This document shows positions 44,001-54,784 of a stretch of 64,000 bases of DNA, one piece after another. Position numbers and translations under genes: made by a program. The stretch's first letter is position 1; each line of letters opens with the position of its first letter. Source of the stretch: Jaapia argillacea MUCL 33604 (Eukaryota; Basidiomycota; Agaricomycetes; Jaapiales; Jaapiaceae); assembly GCA_000697665.1 (NCBI GenBank), contig KL197715.1:775424-839423 (forward strand). Direction: 5' to 3'. The notes under the pieces are model-generated. The model was given only the letters and a program-made list of their open reading frames with translations, did not search any database and was not told where the DNA came from.

Positions 44001-46142
44001 GCGAAGAGCGCCACGACTGCTATCTCCTCCATTGATCCTTCGTTACAGTTTTCAGCAAGCAGGAGATCGTCTTCGCACGGACATCCCCTAAACACAAACT
44101 TGAGATTGGTTGGTTAAACTTTCTTTTTCTCAATTCTGTGCCCCGATTTGACACTCGAGACAGTCAAACATGCACAAGCACTCGGTCACATCGTTGGCGT
44201 GTAAGTGTCGAAACTATACCTCGTTCATTTCTGGAAGGTTTATTCTGGCATTAGAACTGGAGACGGTGTCAACGACTCCCCTGCTCTGAAGAAGGTCAGT
44301 ATAATACAGCACCTGGTGGAAACTTTTTGCTCACCCCACTCTCTGCTTGCAGGCCGATCTGGGTATTGCCATGAACATCTCTGGGTCTGATGTCTCGAAA
44401 GAGGCTGCAAACATGATTCTACTCGGTAATGAGGTTCATTGCACCCAGCTCGGTTGATGTTGCTAATACCGTTCGCATAGACGACAACTTTGCTTCCACC
44501 GTTAGTGAGTCGATTCGCACCTATTCTTTTCGGACTCCAGACTTATCGTCCCTTCGCAGAGGGTGTCGCGGAAGGCCGTCAGATTTTTGTCAATCTCAAA
44601 CGATCCATCCAGTACGCTCATTATGGTGTCATGGAAATCCAACCTGTTAACATTGTTGTTTCGCCTTCAGGTACACTATCTCACACAGTACTCCCGAAGT
44701 TTTTCCCCAACTTCTTTGTGAGTGTATTGTTCGCGACACACCCTACTCGATACTGATCTACAAACAAGATGTCATTGTGCCCCTCCCCCTACCGTTGTCT
44801 GCCATTTTGATTCTGGTCATCGGTGAGCTATTAGTCCGATCATGCGATCGTATTACCTGACTAACTTCTATCGAATTAGATCTTGGATTCGAGCTATTGG
44901 TTGCTGTACGCCATTATTCTCCGCTGAGATCCCATCCATACCCTAATTGTATACTTGCAGCTTTCATTCGCTTGGGACAAGCCTGAGACGGTTGATGGCT
45001 TAATGAGAATGCCCCCTCGTAAACCTGGTGCGTATCCCGTTTGCGTTAAATACACATCTTTCTCAAACATCCAACCATTCATGCAGTGAGCGAAAACTCT
45101 ATCAATCGCTTGAAGAGACGTGCCCTCCGCCGCACCAAGACGTTACGTCGCGATCCCGAGACTGCTGACATCCTTCGCCCAAGTCGTTTCTCCGTCGTCC
45201 TGTCTAAAATCAAAGCTCCCTTCACACGTATCTTCTGGGAGGAGGCATTGGAACCCTCCGACGCCGAGACACTGGTTGACAAGAAGTTACTCAGTTATTC
45301 ATATCTTGAGGCCGGAATGATCGAAATGATTGGCCCGTACGTGCTTTTACTTTTGTTCGTTCCCCTTAACGCTCATCTTGCGGTAGTCTCCTTGCCTATT
45401 TCGTTGTCTTCTACCATAACGGATTTACTCCGAAAGACCTTAGGACCGCTCAGTTGAACGGAAGTGAGTTGACGGTGGTCATTCGTATGATGTGACGCTA
45501 ATAGTTATGCTTAGATTACTTCACCAAGTCGAGCGGTGACTTCATCAACAGCCGAGGACAGACGATCTCTGCCTCAAAACAGGTTGACGCCTTAGCTCAA
45601 TCGCAGTCAATTGGTTCGTGTGCCGCTGTCGTCTATGGAGTTCACATGTCGCTCATACATATATAACCCTGCAGTATACTTGGGCATCTTTATTATCCAG
45701 TGTTTCAATGTGGGTGATTGTGACTTTGAGTGTCGGGCCCTTACTCACGGCGCAATTGTAGGTGTTTGCTGTCAAAGCCAAGTTCAGATTCCCTTTCGGA
45801 AAGAACGCCATCGCCAACAAATACAATTTCCTCGGTATCTTGGCTGGTGCTGCGCTCGGCATGTTTATCATTTATACCCCTCCTCTCCACGTCGTTTTCG
45901 GAGGATCCGTGCATCTTTCGCCATTGTACTGGCTCATTCCAATCGCATTCGGTATCCTCCTTTTGGCCTGGTCATGCGTTCGTGTCTTGTTGATGCGGAA
46001 GTCTTTGGAAGAGGCACGAGTGAAGGACATCAAAGGGTTGATGATGTGTACGTGTTGCCTCTTATTTTTATCTGTACAAGAACTAATCGTCTCTTCTACA
46101 GTCCCGACGATGCGCACCATGAGTATGCGGTCACGTCATTAG
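41044..46142 (+). CDS. Na+/K+-ATPase-type P-type ATPase (P2C)
   Basis: 31 exons, all in phase, 1151 residues: 41044-41463, 41517-41603, 41662-41868, 41928-42080, 42126-42174, 42232-42264, 42321-42381, 42438-42611, 42673-42746, 42803-42807, 42864-42962, 43014-43283, 43337-43486, 43541-43763, 43814-43996, 44049-44108, 44164-44200, 44255-44294, 44353-44425, 44481-44504, 44560-44611, 44671-44717, 44769-44822, 44880-44905, 44961-45027, 45087-45336, 45387-45463, 45515-45613, 45675-45709, 45762-46047, 46102-46142. Motifs: LTGES (actuator), PEGLP in TM4, DKTGTLT with the phosphorylated Asp near residue 428, [23 protein letters not shown] and [40 protein letters not shown] and STPE in the next membrane segment are typical of Na+/K+ and H+/K+ pumps. 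It should move alkali cations across a membrane with ATP; ion preference and need for a beta subunit are not evident. No frameshift or missing catalytic residue. Exon 10 is only 5 nt. Confidence 0.93.
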
Positions 46143-46255
46143 TTTCACGATCATGATATGTGTATCGGACTGTCCACGGCGGGTGGAACTAACGACAGCG
46201 TTATGAAGCAGTTACCCATCAATCACAATCTTTGTAAAATTTTCTAGATACCTAA

Positions 46256-47046
46256 TCACAAACGATAAATCCATGTCTTGCTGAAGGACTCCTGGTAGCG
46301 TGATGCGAGAGACATGAAAGTCATCAGCGGTTCCAACGACACAACCAATAACCCGGACAACACGAGCCCTGCAGCTGCTCCAGCACCTATTCTCCGAGTT
46401 TTCTGGCTAACCGAGGGCTTTCCCAACGAACCCCTGAGCCAGGTATTCCAGATCAAGTTCATTCCTTCGGACGCATGAAGGGCGACGCAACCCACAAGGC
46501 CTGCGTACAGCATCCAACTTCGCCAGGGCCAGGTCTGCAAACCGACCTTCACGAACTCGTAATCAAGTTCGGCAGGACCGACAGAGTAAATGGGTGAGGA
46601 GGGATCGGAAGGGTTGACTCGATGGGTGATGAAATGGATGGGTAGGAAGATCCCAAAGGCTGCGTAGCCGGTTACGCTCAAAAGTGTGGACCAGGGACGG
46701 ATGGGTTGAGGTGACAAGAGGCGTTTGGCGATGCTCGTTGTACAATGTGCGACAAGGGGTAGCAAGACCAGGTACTTCTCTCCGAATGAAGTCTGATAGT
46801 ATTCCCTGCCGAGGAGCTGTAGACCATTAGATCAGAATCGATAAAACATGGGACCCGGGTGGAATAGGTGATACATACCATGACTTGAGACGACAAGGAA
46901 GAACCTCCGAGGTTTGCCAGCACCGGGGCAGTTAAGTGAATTAGGAGAAAGGTTCCAATGAAGGACGCAGACCCATGGGCAATCTTAGTGAGGTAGGGTA
47001 ATGCAGTACGGCGCAGAGACTTAGGTGTCGATGGTTGTGGTTCCAT
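46256..47046 (-). CDS. MCP1-like mitochondrial membrane protein (DUF1691)
   Basis: Two exons, 46879-47046 and 46256-46816, with a 62-nt intron, 242 residues. The N-terminal half reads IAHGSASFIGTFLLIHLTAPVLANLGG and, over the splice, LLGREYYQTSFGEKYLVLLPL. The second half has GYAAFGIFLPIHFITHR, VGPAELDYEFVKVGLQTWPW and GLVGCVALHASEGM. These are the duplicated helical repeats of the fungal Mcp1/DUF1691 family, with conserved histidines that may bind haem. Yeast Mcp1 is a mitochondrial outer-membrane protein that works with Vps13 in lipid supply and ER-mitochondria contact; that role is carried over from yeast. ATG 47046 is chosen because the upstream open codons begin with GTG. Convergent with the ATPase gene, 113 bp between stops. 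Confidence 0.82.
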
Positions 47047-47440
47047 GCTTCGCGAAGACGCAGGCACGGTGGGGGACCGAGATGAAGTTGCTAGTCGCTA
47101 GTCACTAGTCACTTGCGAGGCAACGGTTTTGAACTTAAATCACTTTGCCTGTGCTGAAGCCGTTCCGCAGTCGAAAATACGCGTTGGAATGGCATCTTTT
47201 CGAGTAATTCAGGCGCTTGGCACGTTCGTTTACGGGCTGGCACCGGCACTTCCATCGCGACGTGAACGAGGAGAAGCTCGTGAATTCGTCGTAATCTACT
47301 CGTATCAAGATAATCTACATAGTTCATCAAGAACCCGTGGCTACATAAGAGACGATGGACGAATAGCACACTGAAAGAAAATCGCATCGGCGGTCGTGAC
47401 AAAATCGATAGAATCGTCTAATTCGTACAATGCAATGCAC
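47047..47440. other. intergenic, promoter of MCP1-like gene
   Basis: 394 bp upstream of the MCP1-like gene and downstream of the HMG gene. A CTAGTCGCTAGTCACTAGTCAC run at about 47092-47112 is a short imperfect direct repeat. Confidence 0.5.
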
Positions 47441-48886
47441 CTACGGCCAAGAAGGAAACACCGCTGGAGGGAAATCATCGGAATGGATAAACCCAGAAAA
47501 GTCAAAATCGAGACCCTGCCCGAGGTCGATAAACTCTTCTCCGGGAAGGTATGGAGATGTGACGAAAGGTGATGCGACCCCTGGGCTCAGTGACGACGGG
47601 GAGGGAGCAGGCGTGTATTCACCGTTCCAGCCAGCAAGCGACGACGTGAGAGCCGGTGTAGGCGATGATGCACTGACAAGGTAAGGATCACTTGAGCGAC
47701 CCATAAGTTGGGGAGGCGTCGGAACAAGGTGAGAGGGGGCGAAGGGGTCTGCATCGTGGAACTGCTGCAGTATATGTAAACATAAGTTCAACCTCAATAT
47801 TTCGACTCGACTTACTGAGGTGGACTCGGTGGTGATGAACTCCTCGAAGAGAGAGACCGCCGATAGCGAGTGGTCCGCATTCGTCTCGATCGGTGCATCA
47901 AACAACGCCGTATCCCCGGAGTCAATGGGAGACAGCATGTAATCGGAAACATCTTGCGATGGAGACTGTAGCAGAGGGCTGCATGTGGATGACGTCGAAG
48001 GTGAAGGGAGTGGAGTAGAGGATGATCGGGTCTTAGTGATCGACGGAGCGGGGTTGGAAGAGGCTATCGAGGCGGACTTCTGCCAAGTGTACAAAGACAC
48101 TCCTCCGTCGGAATGCCTCCGCGCACGGCTGGTCTGTACCTTTTTCTCTCCAGAAACCGCCTTCGAAGCCTTGCGCTTCGATGACGCTGGGCGTCGCGGT
48201 CTGAAGCGATAGTCGGGGTATCGTAGCTCGTGTTGCTTCTTCTCTAACTCAGCAAGGAGCTTGAAATGTTGCTTTTGCTGGGAAGGAAGTCGACTCCAAG
48301 CCTCCGCCGCTCGTTTCGAGACCGATCTTTCACCAGTGGACGAGAGGAGCCCATCGTTGTTGGGGTCTTTGGCGTAGTGGCATCGGAAAATGATGAAGGG
48401 ATTTCTTGGTCTGGGAATCCATGTCGGGTCTCGGTTGACATCGCGATGAAGGTCATAATCCGGGGCGTCACCCGAATCACTAGGAGACGTGGGTGATGGG
48501 ATGGAGCTCGCCGGACTGCTGGCAGCCAAGGGCGACCATGCCCACTGTTCGGAGGGCAGCAAGGTAAGATGACTGGTGCGACATTGATACACGAGGGAAC
48601 TACTTGCCGATTCATAGTCAGATACATGAGTGGCACGAGGACTTTCGGGATACGAGAGGTCTTCTTCGTTTTCGTTGGTTGAAGGCGACCACCCTAAGAT
48701 GATGGGTTCGTCTATAAAGTGTGCCATGGGGTATTTTGGTGTTAAGAGATGGGGGTAAGCGCTCAAGAAGTCAGGGAAAACGGGGTCACTTAGTCCCAGG
48801 TCGGTCGATTTAAAAGCTGATTGCCTCGATTTACGCTTTTTGTGGTTCGAACTTCTCGGCTCACTGACACTCGTTTTGTTCACCAT
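47441..48886 (-). CDS. HMG-box transcription factor
   Basis: Two exons, 47816-48886 and 47441-47764; the 51-nt intron (GTAAGT...TGCAG) keeps the frame, and the spliced product has 464 residues. The HMG box is at about residues 157-232: IPRPRNPFIIFRCHYAK, then SVSKRAAEAWSRLPSQQKQHF and ELEKKQHELRYPDYRFRPRR, typical of sequence-specific MATA/SOX-like HMG boxes that bend DNA. The rest is Ser/Pro-rich and likely disordered, with acidic patches, as in fungal regulators such as mating or developmental HMG factors. I start at 48886 (CACC before the minus-strand ATG side, followed by VNKTSVSEP); an in-frame ATG at 48973 would add 29 residues. No homeodomain or pheromone gene is nearby, so no link to a mating locus is claimed. 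Confidence 0.85.
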   Translation of the reverse strand: MVNKTSVSEPRSSNHKKRKSRQSAFKSTDLGLSDPVFPDFLSAYPHLLTPKYPMAHFIDEPIILGWSPSTNENEEDLSYPESPRATHVSDYESASSSLVYQCRTSHLTLLPSEQWAWSPLAASSPASSIPSPTSPSDSGDAPDYDLHRDVNRDPTWIPRPRNPFIIFRCHYAKDPNNDGLLSSTGERSVSKRAAEAWSRLPSQQKQHFKLLAELEKKQHELRYPDYRFRPRRPASSKRKASKAVSGEKKVQTSRARRHSDGGVSLYTWQKSASIASSNPAPSITKTRSSSTPLPSPSTSSTCSPLLQSPSQDVSDYMLSPIDSGDTALFDAPIETNADHSLSAVSLFEEFITTESTSVSRVEILRLNLCLHILQQFHDADPFAPSHLVPTPPQLMGRSSDPYLVSASSPTPALTSSLAGWNGEYTPAPSPSSLSPGVASPFVTSPYLPGEEFIDLGQGLDFDFSGFIHSDDFPPAVFPSWP

Positions 48887-50438
48887 GACCAAATGAAAGG
48901 TGTATTTTGAGGCACCGCCAATTGTCGTCCCAATCGAGGACCAATATTGATGATCCGCCGGTTGCATCTGCATCGGGCCCCGATTTTCATGCCTTTTCTA
49001 TGACCCGATTCGATCGTGATCGACTGGGCCAAGATGTGCTGCTGCTACCTCCCGCTGCGAACTCTACCTTGCAGAAGGCAAACGGAGTGCAATGAGCTTA
49101 AATATCTTGAAAACATAACTTTTGCGTTCTGATGATGGGTGCCTCGCCCACGCACCTGCGAAGATTGGGGAGCCCCCTTTTGTTGTTAACCGATCCTTTC
49201 ACAATAGGCCCTCCCCCAGATCTCCTGTCAACATCGTTGTCTTCTCGTATGGTAGAGCTTCACATCCGCGTAGTTCGGCACTGACAAAAGGTTGCGCACT
49301 TGCAGGAGATTGCACGCAGAACGAATTTGACATCCCACATGGTCCCGATTAGGTTCTAGCGCAGCCATCGACGTCCAGATCAATGAATTCGAAACGCTGA
49401 TTGAATGGCCAGGTGCATCATGAATGTGCCGCCAGATATCAACCTTCTCCACTGCAAGGACAAGCATGGAGACCAAACAAGCTCACCCTATGACGATGAA
49501 CAAGGCTATCGTCACCTGGTCATTACACTTGCTCAACATTGTATCCGGATGTTTGAGTGCCGCAACGTCGACGTCCTCAAAATCAAAGGACACCAACAGC
49601 GACTTGCGGATTAGCTTGCATAGGCCTTGAGGTGAGACATCAAATCAGTATTGGAACACAACACACATCAAGAAACGCTTTGTGGTTCACTGGGGCTCAG
49701 TCTTCTCTCAGAAGGCGTCCAAAAGTTTGGGCTTGGCAATACAATCGCAGTAGTACAAAGAGGGCTAATCCTGGAATGGGAGGTAAAATTGAGCCCCGGG
49801 AAGGTTTCTCTAGACCATCCAATGCGTCACTTACATTCAATTCGAACGCAATTACCCTGGCCTGGCCATAATCTAAAAATCCGAGCTTACCGGTGAGCAC
49901 ATAAGCATGAAATGAGTACTCAAGTACGGACTACAAGTGGGTACGCTCGTGAACAAGATTATTTTGGCGGATTCTGCAGCCGTGCGTCGGTAGGTACAGT
50001 GATTCGTATTGGCCTGGAGTGCGGTGGAGGTTCAAACCAGTCCTGATGATTGAAGACAGGGCCGAAGTGTTGAGCCGCGGAATTACCGGAGAGCGATGAC
50101 TTCGGTAGCTTGGGGAGAGTGTGAAACTGAGGGTTGAAGTAAACTTGGAGTGTGTACGATGCTGGCCCATTGTCGAATGAGGGTTGATATTCAACCACAG
50201 AACCACAATTGGATACAACAGCAGGTGCACTGCCACGTCGACCGAATGTAGCGAACCTAGTGGGCAAGCCCCTGTCTCCAGGCCTCGTAGCTGAAATAGG
50301 AAGTGAGGACTGAGTTGTCACCGCGAACTCTCGCCCGCCGGCGGGTGGCAGGTGCTTTGCCACTTGCGTCCTATCACGTGGATTGGGCAATCCACCATGA
50401 CTATCGGAACGAAGGGGGGAAAGGAAATGAAGAAAGAT
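48887..50438. other. intergenic
   Basis: About 1.5 kb, no gene recognised; several short open frames on both strands lack domains or splice support. Confidence 0.45.
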
Positions 50439-50512
50439 GCATTCAATATTCCGGCGAGAGGTGACCAACGCATGCCCATGCGTTGGTCACCTCTCGCCGG
50501 AATATTGAATGC
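50439..50512. repeat. perfect 74-bp palindrome, 36-bp arms
   Basis: Bases 50439-50474 are exactly complementary to 50477-50512, with a 2-nt CC centre. The outermost pairs are GC...GC, and pairing stops at 50438/50513. The arm begins GCATTCAATATTCCGGCGAG. Its right arm overlaps the apparent 3' end of the minus-strand frame at 50487-51466. It could be a foldback insertion, a local inverted duplication, or an assembly artefact. Confidence 0.95.
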
Positions 50513-51466
50513 GAGACAATTGTTCAACGATCCCATCTTGAACCTGGCTCGCGAGATCCAAAGAAACAAATAGGGGAATATCATGAGCATTTCTCAGATA
50601 AGATATGAAGTGAAGGAACAGCACCGTTTGATTCAACCGGGAGAATTCGGGGCCCATAAGAGGGTGGCTGTGCCATATCTCGGCTGCGTAGACGCCTTGA
50701 GCCCGATGACCACTGGCGGCATCCCCTAAGTAGAGACAAAACCGAGGAGCAGCGAGGACAGCGTGTCTGAGGGCCAGATTCTTGACATACACCCAACCGT
50801 GCTCTCCTCGCCCGATGTGACTACATTCTTCGATAATATCTTTCGCGCCCATGACGACTGCAGGTAATCTTGATGGCTGCTCACATGGATTAACCAAACG
50901 AAACGAATATCAAAGGGTGGGACAGACATCGACATTCGGGTACACAGGTTGGGGACCGAGTCTCTCCACAGACCGGATGAACCCTGTTTCGCGCAACGCT
51001 CGGATGCACTCGGAGGCACCTGCAATGATCTCCTCGGCCCTGATAATCTGATATGTTCGGTAAGAAGAGCGAAGCCCGCAGACAACACCACGGAATTATC
51101 TCACCCGTTGTCGAGCTTGTTTGCAGGTTAGGGGACGGTGGCCAACAGTAGCTTCCTCAAGAGAGACACGCATTGGGTATGTAGGAGGGGCTTCGTCGAG
51201 GGGGTCCCACCTTAGTGACTAGCAGGATATTTTTACAATGTGAGATGCTGGAGTTGAGGAGCCGCCCGTAAGCTTCGATCATATCCGCAACAGAAGGGTG
51301 GTCGGGCTGCTTAGTATGTTAAGACTCAGTGAATGGAATCATACTGATCAAAGTGACTCACCAAGCGCAGGGAGCCATCAACGATTTCTCTCAACCAATC
51401 TCGAGCGATAACATCAACCTCCAAAATGCGTGGGTCAATTCGAGAATCACATTCCGAAGAAGCCAT
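50487..51466 (-). CDS. uncharacterised minus-strand gene, possibly degenerate
   Basis: Coding-like pieces in order: exon 51362-51466 (starts MASSECDSRIDPRILEVDV, ends IVDGSLRL), a 55-nt intron, then 51105-51306 with PDHPSVADMIEAYGRLLNSS and NILLVTK followed, one base out of frame, by WDPLDEAPPTYPMRVSLEE and TCKQARQR. After a 57-nt intron, from 51047 it reads IIRAEEIIAGASECIRALRE and PQPVYPNVD. A 51-nt intron (GTCTGT...GCAG) containing a TGA then leads to LPAVVMGAKDIIEECSHIG, GEHGWVYVKNLALRH and on to the stop at 50487. The one-base shift needs either an odd 73-nt intron with a GTTGCG donor or is a lesion. The GEHGWVYVKNLA stretch faintly recalls NAD-dependent epimerases, but no Rossmann motif is seen, so no function is given. 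The last codons lie inside the palindrome. Confidence 0.35.
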
Positions 51467-51938
51467 GATACGTCAGTGAGGTCGTGTTGACGGTTTTGGG
51501 AGCTGCCGCACAATGCAGATCTCGCAGTGGTAGGGAAAGTGGGATCCACGAAATAGCTTGGGAGCATGAGATGGTTCAAAACGATAGCTGCGTCCAAAAC
51601 GATCTTGAAAGTGTGCTTCCCTGCAGGGGGGAACATGCTGAAGCCACCAGGCATCATCCTTACGCTCTTTGATTTTCGACAAAGGAAGGAGGAAAGAAGG
51701 ATAGGAATGGAGCTAAATCACTAAAGAAGCCAAAGCAACGGAGAAGAGTTTCTTTGTATAGGCGTCAACTTGCCGAAGGTCACGTGGTTCGCCAACGCTC
51801 GCCGCTCGTAATTGCAATCCAAAGAGAAACGTTCAAATAGATGCATGAGTCAATGGGAAATGATGAAAGAGTCTCTATACAACAAGTCTTGAACCGCAAT
51901 TATTCACTCTCGGCACCGCCCCATGCTGGTGGGTGATT
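51467..51938. other. intergenic
   Basis: 472 bp with no supported gene. Confidence 0.45.
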
Positions 51939-54494
51939 TCATTCGACGAAGCGGAACAGGAGACCAATCAAATACTGACCTGCAGCGAGAACCAAGTACC
52001 AAGTTCGGGTCGCACCCCCGTCAAGCCACTGAGACTTGAAATCTGTACGAGAAAAGAAGCCCCAAGCCGCCTTTGGATCCAGAATTGCATAGTTTGAGTA
52101 AAGAATCCCTTTCCAGCCGTCATCGAATTGATCTACTCTGCCTCGAGAGAAGAATCGATCCCATTCCTCCTTGACGAAGATACAGCTTCGGATGTATGGC
52201 GAGATCGGTGAGACGGGTATCATGTGGATACCTTGAATATACCGAGTTTCGAGACCAAAGTATGTCGCATGATCGCATTTGTTTTCGAACAACTAGGAAG
52301 GGTATGGTAGAGAAGCTTAGCTCATTATCTGCGACAGCTGATACAAATGGACCCACAATTCCTGTCACTTTATTCTTGACGAAGTTCGCTGGTTGATGGT
52401 AATTCTGTTCTTCCATAAGGAAGTAACTCTGGAACACACGTCGCTGGATGGCCAACATCAAGCGACCTCGGGATTCCGTTGCCTTGTCGCCAGTGACGGA
52501 ACCCCAAAGTGTCATCGCATAAGAAAAATATGCATCTTCAGAGGTGGACTCTTGGTCTTTGCCATCTGCTGACTCAAACAGTCCCTTGGCCCAACTGTGA
52601 CCGTGAAACCAATCGAACGCACGCGACACAGGGAAGTAGGGGTCATGAGAACTGGGATTAGCCGCCTGACGGATAGCATGTCAGGTGGTGACAAGGGGAG
52701 AGTTTGGGTACAACTCACATCTCGGAGGAGCAGATCGACGTACTCTCGATTGCGCTCCAGCCATTGGGATCCGAAGCCCAGTTCATTGTCGATGTGAGCA
52801 ATGACCGCAGCGGCGTGTACGAAATATCCGTAATGAAAATGATGGTCATCTTCCACAAACAAGTGAGTTTATGAAGTGGAGGACATGAGAACAACTTACT
52901 GTAACAACCATTACCAAAGTCGCTCATAAGATCGCCGTTCCTGTTTAAACCACTGGAAATTATTCCTTTCCACGCATCTAGGGTGCAGGTCAGCGATACG
53001 ATCAGACTTCGAACAAAAAGTTCTGGACAGACCGTCATAAACGAGGGGAAGTTTCTGCTGATTGTCAGCAAAACGAGCAAACGCCTCCTTGACCTTAGCA
53101 AGCAAGTCCGAAGTCATCTCTCTATCCTTCAAAGAATACCATACGGCGCAACACAAAGTTGCAAACTTATCTATCGCCTTCCCGCTAAAGTACATACTGT
53201 CAAGGTCGCTTTGCTGTGAAGGATCTTGTTGAACCTCCAGTTTCGCTACCCCGTAGATGACGGATCGAGTCCGGTCATCGAGATTCCAGATACCCGACTG
53301 TGAAGGGGAGAAGCTGATGTCGACAGGCAAAGTTGGTTCCGACATGACCCATCGATCTGAGAGCACCGCGGTCATCTCCCCCTTGGTCGTTGACTGTATG
53401 CGAACTTTATATCGTATGTGCGAAGTAGTTTGGGGATCGAACGAGTGTATATGATGAGGAAGGGCGTACATCAACAGGGGCGAGGGTGATGAGCCAGCTC
53501 GATCGAAGTCGAAAACATAAGTGCCTGTGCTTCCGGACTGAGAAGCGCTGAGGGAGGTAGAAGATGGCCAAGCTCCAGTGGCACCATCTGCGAGGAACTC
53601 AAAATCGGAGCTTTCGCGGGGAACCTTCGTGACTTGGACAACCCCTGTGAAGCGAGCGGTAGCCTCCAGTCGTGAGTTGGTGGAAAGGCGTAGCTGGAGA
53701 TTCCTCCCAGACGCAGGGTGGGCATAGAGCAACCACGTCTTCCCATCTTCGAGTATCAGCTGCCACTTCAAGACGCCCGGTCTGGGAGATGCCAATTGTT
53801 TGACGGAACGAAAGAATACCGCTGAATCGAATCGAGGAGTGAGATCCGAGTATATGCCAGTGATGAATCCGCTCCCTTGAACAAGGGGGAAAGTGATAGA
53901 TCTGTTCGGAGAGTTCGATTGACAATGCAATTTGAGGGTGGCAGAAAACTGGCCCAAGTTGTCGAGTGATATGAAGGACTGGTTTGGTGTAAATTCGGTA
54001 GCAGAGAAAGTGAAGGACTGGATCCTGACGGGGTTATAATAGTATTGGACTGGATTTTGGGATGGATGGGGACCATACACCTGGATACATTCAAATGAGG
54101 CCTGAACAAACGTTTGGAAAGCGATCATACTCACCCTCTGGTCAGGGTCGGTATGGGACACAGTCAAACCCCAGCTCTTCAACGTGCCCGCATCTCCTTT
54201 ACTCCACCAAACGCTATAAGGATGAAGCCAAACGCCTTGACTTTGGTTTCCTAGGAAAAGGTTCGCGTAGAACTTGTTTGTAGGTATCGGGAATGGATTT
54301 GGGACGATCGATTTCCTCTGAACTGGATGATTGGGATGTACAGCGAACTTCTGAGGTGGGGCAGTGGTTGCGATGGGTAAGAAGAGGTCGTCAACTGACG
54401 CCATGCTGTCGTCCAATTCTGAAGTCAATACAACCGAGTCATGTAGAGATTGACGACGGCGAAGTCGAAGAGCAAACGTCTGGAAGAGCTTCAT
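51939..54494 (-). CDS. endo-1,3-beta-glucanase, glycoside hydrolase family 81
   Basis: Five exons: 53033-54494, 52900-52977, 52719-52849, 52357-52665, 51939-52292, in phase, 777 residues. GH81 motifs in order: NPFPIPTNKFYANLFLGNQ near the N terminus, HPYSVWW, SDFGNGCYNDHHFHYGYFV over two splice sites, HSWAKGLFESADGKDQESTSE holding the pair of glutamates that are catalytic in the family, FENKCDHATYFG, and IQGIHMIPVSPISPYIR. It cleaves internal beta-1,3 bonds of glucan, as in septum dissolution or wall remodelling. No signal peptide is visible at ATG 54494 (MKLFQTFALRLRRRQS), so it may be cytosolic like yeast Acf2 or may have an unseen upstream exon. ENKCD has Cys where the family usually has Val or Ala. 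It lies 290 bp downstream of the A-T-R gene on the same strand. Confidence 0.92.
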
Positions 54495-54784
54495 CGATGG
54501 ATATGCAGGGTTATGCGTCGAACCGAAGTCGTGTGGGGCTGGTTTGTCCTTGAACCTGCCAGTGGGGCGTGGCCCTCAGGCCTCAGCTATGTCATAGTTC
54601 AACAGGCGCTCATCTGCGACAGAAATACCAGTCCCGAGTAGCACAGGTCTGCTGGAGTGGGAGCAGGTCGCTGAATAACAGTTCACCAAATTCAAGTTGA
54701 TTGAGAACAAACACCGTCGTCCGTGTGCGAAACCGTATGACATATCTAAGTATACCACATCTACTAGAGCAACGTATGAACTTT

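Noticed and set aside
41044-48886. Mating-type locus around the HMG-box gene
   Set aside because: No homeodomain pair, pheromone or receptor gene nearby; an HMG box alone does not define a mating locus in agaricomycetes.
48887-48973. Start of the HMG protein at 48973
   Set aside because: Extra residues look like leader sequence; the ATG at 48886 has a good context and leads straight into a charged region typical of these factors.
50910-50912. In-frame TGA as proof of a pseudogene at 50.5-51.5 kb
   Set aside because: It falls inside a plausible 51-nt GT...AG intron that keeps the frame, so it is not evidence of decay.
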